Shown here piece by piece: positions 58,996 to 64,000 of a DNA stretch of 64,000 nt. Positions within the stretch are counted from its first letter, which is position 1. Each line of letters opens with the position of its first letter. Below the pieces are notes generated by a model. It had not been told where the DNA came from. It ran no database searches and worked only from the letters and a program-made list of their open reading frames with translations. The stretch is from Punica granatum (taxonomy: Eukaryota > Streptophyta > Magnoliopsida > Myrtales > Lythraceae), in assembly GCF_007655135.1 (NCBI RefSeq), contig NC_045128.1, forward strand, positions 17,128,230 to 17,192,229. The letters run 5' to 3'. The translations under genes and the position numbers were made by a program.

Positions 58996-59418
58996 TCCTA
59001 ATTTGTACTGCAAATTCAGTGTGAAATGCGTATTGTGTTGCTAAAAAAGCCTGCCCTGCGTTGGTGATTTCTCATCTACTGTGTGAGGTATGTTTCAGCA
59101 TAGAGACTCCACTGATGATTATGGTCCGCTAACCTCACGCTTTATGAACAAATCTCCAATGTATCACAATCTTATTAATTCTTCCTCGTTTAGATCGAGT
59201 CAGGATGATCTAGGAATTCCTGAACTGACATACACTGCCACATTTTCGATAGAAGATTATTATGATGTTTTGTTTTTCGTTCTTACCCATGATAATCAAC
59301 AATACCACGGACTCGTCACAGCAGACTCATCCCCCACAAACTCGGACTAAGGTCTCTTTCTTGTAAGTTTCACAAAAACAACTAAACATGGAAACAGACA
59401 CCTTCAATCATAGAGACC
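58996..59418. other. Stretch between the hAT element and the FAX-like remnant
   Basis: No gene was recognised. An 86-codon plus-strand frame (59,090-59,350) has no family resemblance I can see. A 26-bp piece at 59,225 resembles part of intron 2 of the TIFY3-type gene. Confidence 0.4.
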
Positions 59419-59993
59419 TCAGTGAAGGCTCCGAGTTATGCCATGTAAGTAACCACCAGCCATTACTAGCAAGACCAGAGACACCGCACCGGCTGGAACG
59501 ACTTTACCAGTTCTCTTATATCGCAAGCCCATCACTCCCACAAGTGCACCTGAGACTCCTGAAGGGACAGAACAAAAAAAAAAAAGATTAGACCAAGAAA
59601 TCTTGAGTTTTCATCTCTTCAAGCCTTACTCTCGATCTCGAAGTGATACCCCTAACCAATATTGGCTAAGGAAAGAAAACAATGCTAATCTCTGTTTGGG
59701 CAGGAGCCTGGAATGATCCTTAACGGTCTCCAAATGCCCCAAGACAGTACATATCATATCACGAATTACATTTTTCACGTGAGATGGATAACTAAAGTTG
59801 AGCCTAGAAATAAAATTCCTGGTGACGTGCTGCAACGACAAGATAAAGGAGAGGGGGAAAAAAAAGGGGTCTTACCGAGTCACAAGAGCAGATGGAAGCT
59901 GAGTGTAAACAACATAGAGCAGTGAGGCCGATTTGCCTCCAGCCACAAGCGACTTCTGACTCCCGCTCTTCAAGTGTCCCATAACCCCTCCCA
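59419..59993 (-). pseudogene. TMEM14/FATTY ACID EXPORT-like gene remnant (two exons recognised)
   Basis: The last exon (59,558 to 59,419) encodes GVSGALVGVMGLRYKRTGKV, a hydrophobic PAGAVSLVLLVMAGGYLHG and the end ITRSLH plus stop. An exon at 59,993 to 59,876 encodes GGVMGHLKSGSQKSLVAGG and SASLLYVVYTQLPSAL, with correct AG and GT borders. These match in order the small four-helix TMEM14/FAX membrane proteins, which move fatty acids across plastid or ER membranes. The short exon expected between them was not found and exon phases do not join, so I call it a remnant. A frame at 60,755-60,516 (FRKRICFGTKF.. Ser-rich) could be a plastid transit-peptide exon. A functional gene with an exon I missed remains possible. 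Confidence 0.45.
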
Positions 59994-59999
59994 CTGTAG

Positions 60000-60789
60000 A
60001 AGAATCACAAGCTAACAATTAGAGAGACATTGGAAGCAAAAACTTGCTCCACCTGCAAATTTTCATAGAGAACAAAAAATGTAAATCCCTATTAGATAAC
60101 TCGCTGAGTTACAGTTCATTGGCATGAAAGCAAGTGATATGGTACTCCACCAAGTCAGTCATGCCACAAAGAAAAGCAACTAAGAAAAGGAAAGAGGTAT
60201 GACGTTAAAGTATTACTTGAATATAATTGAGTAGTAATTAGAAGTGTTATCCCACATAACCTTTTGTTGATGACCCCATCGGCTGACATTAGGAACCAAG
60301 AGTAAAAGGCTTGGACTTATGAATGTCAATCTTGTGAAATTTAAGGGCTCATCCCATCAAGTGTAGGAAGTGCTTTACACGTGCAAGCTAGCATTGGAAC
60401 TGAACAGAAGTCACCAATAAATAAACATGAATAGAAGGCTTGCAAGATCCTAATCGAGATTTGCTCTAATACTATGTCATAAAAGCTCAAGATCATATTC
60501 AGCTGGCCTAAGCCTTCAACTGTAGCTTTCTGAGTGTAGCGAGATGTGGCTACTTGCCGATTCTTGCTTGGAGGAAGCACTTCCCCAGTAGCTTGTGGTA
60601 GTGAACTTAGTTCCAAAACATATTCTTTTCCTAAATGGACCCCATGGTTGTCCAATAATTTCATTGTCTTCATTCCAAATGCTCAAGGGGAAAGCCAGAG
60701 GAAGCAGCATTACCCCAGGGTTTGACGAGGAGTCCCGCCTAAAGTGACAACTCATATTCTAGAAGACTCCGGCTGCTACTAGAGAAGAA
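60000..60789. other. Stretch between the FAX-like exons and the chromovirus LTR
   Basis: Apart from the possible transit-peptide exon on the minus strand (60,516-60,755), I see no gene, RNA or repeat here. Confidence 0.4.
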
Positions 60790-61143
60790 TATTGCCATAG
60801 TACAATTTCTCTTAATTAGATATTGTTTCCTATATTAGCTTGAGTCAGGAGTCTGAAGTTTTCTGTTTCAGATTATTTCCTAGTTCCATTTTAGGAAAGT
60901 AATCTAGAGGAGCATATATGTCAGTTTCCTATTCCATAGTCAATGGAGGTGCATTCCCTCTATATATAGACTATTCACCTCATTGTAAGAATTACATACC
61001 TCAGAAAAACCTATTGATGAATGATACTTTGAGTTTGCCATAATTCTTTGTTTTCAGCATATTGTTAGGGTTTAGCCGTGTTCTATTCCCCTCGAGTCTA
61101 AATTTAGATTTAGGCGCGAGAAACCGTGATCCGCGCTACGTCA
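60790..61143 (+). mobile_element. 5' LTR of a chromovirus-like Ty3/gypsy element
   Basis: A TATA box (CTATATATAGAC, about 60,959) is followed by a TTGTAAGAATTACATACC leader, and the segment ends CTACGTCA just before the primer binding site. The 5' end of the LTR cannot be fixed because the second LTR is outside the window; 60,790 is approximate. Confidence 0.6.
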
Positions 61144-61145
61144 GT

Positions 61146-61156
61146 TGGTATCAGAG
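61146..61156 (+). other. Primer binding site (initiator tRNA-Met type)
   Basis: TGGTATCAGAG is complementary to the 3' end of plant initiator tRNA-Met, the usual primer of chromoviruses. The next base departs from the expected C. Confidence 0.8.
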
Positions 61157-61178
61157 AAGGAGTTGCCTAAATCTGATC

Positions 61179-64000
61179 ATGGCGGACGAGGCGATTCACA
61201 ACCACCTTAATGTCGAAGAGCAGGAGGTGGGCGCGATTCAAGCACTGGAGCAGAGGATCGAAAGGATGGAGCGGACTCTCGAGCGGAGGTTTGAGCAAAG
61301 ACTGGACCAAAGGTTCGAGGAGTTACGGACCATGCTTGGTGCTCTAAACTTGCGTGCTAACCAAAATACGGTAGACGGTGGTCAAGCACATCAAGTTTTT
61401 CCTCATGAGCCACTCGTTGTTCAACGTATTCCCCGTAGGATCCAATATTATGAAGATTCAGATGAGGAGAGTGGAGTTGCATACGATCGATTTGTTCAAG
61501 GAATCAAAGAAATCGCCAGGATGTTGGAGACTTTCATTTGAAGGCCGATATTCCCGTTTTCAACGAATGCTTAAACATCAAGGAATTCTTGGATTGGCTT
61601 TTAGAAGTCGACCGGTTCTTTGAATACGCCGAGGTTCCCGAGGAGAAGCGCATGAAGCTGGTGGCATACCAATTGAAGGGAGGAGCATCTGCTTGGTGGG
61701 ATCGTGTGCAAGAAAACCGAGAACGTGTAGGGAAGCAGCCCATCTAAACTTGGGAACGCATGAGACGAATGTTGAGGGCTAGATTTCTTCCTCCAGATTA
61801 TGAGCAATATTTGTACATGAAGTACCAGAGGTGTGTGCAAGGGTCGAGGTCTGTTCATGATTACACGACATAATTCTTAAGGTTGGCGGAGCGTAATGCA
61901 CTAAACGAATCAGAGAGCCAACAAGTTGCCCAATATATGGAAGGTTTAAAGCTAACTATTCGGGACAAGATTGGCGTGCAGATGGTAGCAACGGTGGATG
62001 ATGCTCGAAGCTTAGCTCTCAAGGCTGAGATGATGACGCAAGACAGGGGAAATTCATATCGCAGGAAATTTCAATAAATCAGCTGGCAAAAAGTTGGTCA
62101 CCGAGACTGGAGCTTCAAGGAACCAAAATTCTCTTGCCAAGCAATTCACGGCAAAGTGCTTCAAGTGCAACCAGCTGGGTCATCGATCAAGTGATTGTCC
62201 TCGGCGAAAGGCTATTGCTTTGGTGGAGCATGAGGAAGATGTTGAAGATGTGTTTTGCAATCTTGAGGAAGAGGAAGAGGAAGAGGAACAATACAGGGGT
62301 GATGATGATTATGAGCAGACATACATGGTTCGGAAGTTGATGCTCGCACCTAAGCAAGAAGACCAATCCCAGATAAACAAGTTATTTCGTACTAGGTGCA
62401 ACATTCATTCACGCACTTTCAACTTGATTATTGACAGCGGAAGTCAAGAGAATATCATAGGAAGAGCTGTGGTTGAGAAGCTAGAGTTGCCAGTTGAGAA
62501 GCACCCAAATCCTTATTCGATTGGCTGGATAAATCAGTGGGTGATATCCGAGTGACCGAATGATGCAAGGTTCCTTTCTCCATTGACAAATATTGAGATG
62601 AGGTGTACTGCGACGTTATGGATATGGAAGCTTGCCACCTATTGTTTGGGAGGCCTTGGCAGTATGACACTGATGCAAAACACCATGGCAAAGAGAATGT
62701 GTATCAGCTCGTAAAGGAAGGGGTACGCTACACCCTAGTACCCTTATCAGAAAAACCTAAGCCCAAAACTGTCCCGAAAGTGGAGGGTATAGCATTTTTT
62801 ATAGAGACTCATTCGGAGCGGGAGATTGAAGTTGATTTTAAAGAGTCAAAGGAATTGCATGTGCTGATTGTGAAGGATTTACCATCACAGAAGCAAATCG
62901 TGGAGGTGCCAGAGGAAGTGAAGCCTTTACTTGCAGAATTTGAAGAGATCATCCCTGAGGAGTTGACAGATGGGTTGCCTCCGATGAGAGATATTCAGAA
63001 CCAAATCGACTTGATGCCCGGAGTAAGCTTACCTAATATGCCCCATTATCGCATGAGTCCACACGAGAGTGCAATACTCCAGGAGAAAGTAGAGGAACTG
63101 CTAAGAAAAGATCATATTCGGGAGAGTTTGAGTCCATGTGCCGTGCCTGCATTATTGACTCCGAAGAAAGATGGGAGTTGGCGTATGTGTGTCGATAGCA
63201 GGGCCATTAACAAGATTACGATGGGATACAAGTTTCCCATTCCAAGGCTTGATGATATGTTGGATCAATTACACGGGGCGGTGGTGTTTTCCAAGATTGA
63301 CCTTCGGAGTGGATACCACCAGATTCGAATTCGTCCAGAAGATGAGTGGAAGACTGCATTTAAAACTAGAGATGGGCTTTATGAGTGGTTGGTAATGCCA
63401 TTCGGGTTGTCGAATGCCCCCAGTACGTTTATGCGTTTGATGAATCAGGTACTCAAACCTTTTTTTGGCCGGTTTGTAGTTGTCTACTTCGATGATATTT
63501 TGATATATAGCAGATCGACCGATGACCACCTCATGCATCTATGTGAGGTATTGACTGTGCTGCGGAAGAATAAGTTGATTATCAATCTTAAGAAGTGCAA
63601 TTTTATGACGTCGCGCTTTCTGTTCCTTGGGTATATAGTAAGCTCAGAAGGCATTCGAGTTGATGATGAGAAGGTCAGTGCAATTAGAGATTGGCCTACT
63701 CTAAAAACAGTTGGAGAAATAAGAAGTTTCCATGGCCTAGCTACATTCTATAGACGGTTTATATGTGACTTCGGCACGATCATGGCCCCAATCACTGAAT
63801 GCTTGAAGAAGGGGAGGTTTAATTGGGGAGAAGAAGCAGAAGTTAGTTTCGCATTGATCAAAGAGAAGTTATGCTCAGCTCCAGTTCTAGCCTTACCATG
63901 TTTTGAGAAACTATTTGAGGTGGAATGCGATGCGAGTGGTGTTGGCATTGGAGCTGTTCTATCACAAGAGAAACGGCCAGTCGCATATTTTAGTGAAAAG
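61179..64000 (+). pseudogene. Decayed gag-pol of a chromovirus-like Ty3/gypsy element, continues past the window
   Basis: Gag opens at 61,179 (MADEAIHNHL, then a coiled coil ALEQRIERMERTLERRFEQR). The frame shifts near 61,535 to FNECLNIKEFLDWLLEVDRF, and stops follow at 61,745, at about 61,871 and near 62,075. A CCHC zinc knuckle (CFKCNQLGHRSSDC) lies at about 62,157, an acidic run follows, and the protease motif IIDSGSQENI is at about 62,427. Another shift occurs near 62,555. From 62,618 to the window end the frame is open for 461 codons and holds reverse transcriptase ([45 protein letters not shown] with the catalytic Asp pair near 63,491) and the start of RNase H ([18 protein letters not shown]). 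The gag half cannot be translated whole, so the copy is dead although its pol looks young. The clade (CRM, Galadriel or Reina) was not settled. Confidence 0.85.

Noticed and set aside
1..64000. tRNA, rRNA or organelle-derived sequence
   Set aside because: I looked for tRNA arms and rRNA core motifs and saw none; the tRNA-like similarity is limited to primer binding sites.

Overview
This window is repeat-dense nuclear DNA from a eudicot plant. It has spliced genes with GT-AG introns, plant-type Ty3/gypsy and hAT elements, and a TIFY/JAZ gene. The retroelement style (gag and a plant-mobile-domain-like ORF with very long LTRs) makes me think of Myrtales, perhaps pomegranate (Punica granatum), but that species guess is an inference and was not tested.

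Positions 1-32,046 are a pile-up of decayed Ogre/Tat-like Ty3/gypsy elements in both orientations. Their LTRs are unusually long (3.6 to more than 4.2 kb here; 4.7 kb for a solo LTR further on). They start TGTCAGCACCC, end in ..GCGCACA or ..GTCCGTACA, and sit next to a tRNA-type primer binding site. Element A (minus strand) keeps a leader, an ORF1 with two stop codons and half a gag fused directly to its 3' LTR. Element B (plus strand) has lost all coding sequence, and its interior is mostly tandem arrays of short hairpin-forming units. A hAT element carrying a piece of a SKP1 gene has inserted into one of these arrays. More LTR and internal fragments follow to 32,046.

Positions 32,745-41,110 hold a fold-back element, then a spliced FYVE zinc-finger/ankyrin host gene that is a pseudogene. 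It has two small frame-shifting deletions and is cut off inside its ankyrin region, where gag sequence of the same retroelement superfamily begins. Positions 42,146-47,555 are another fold-back element split by a solo LTR (42,705-47,399) with a perfect 5-bp target duplication.

The best intact host gene is at 50,577-55,038: five exons, 239 residues, TIFY and Jas motifs, closest to the TIFY3 (JAZ11/JAZ12) group of jasmonate repressors. A 3.7-kb hAT element (55,246-58,987, perfect 8-bp target duplication) lies about 200 bp after its stop codon. That element carries the last 46 codons of ribosomal protein L27a and a C-terminal hAT transposase exon pair. Beyond it are remnants of a TMEM14/FAX-like gene on the minus strand and the 5' LTR, gag and pol of a decayed chromovirus-like Ty3/gypsy element that runs off the window.

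The most interesting signals are structural. Near the 3' end of the giant LTRs there is a nested stem-loop with a UNCG-type loop whose outer stem shows compensatory changes between copies, directly followed by a 10-nt copy of the primer binding site core. The tandem arrays inside the elements repeat GGGC-UUCG-GCCC-type hairpins, again with compensatory variation.
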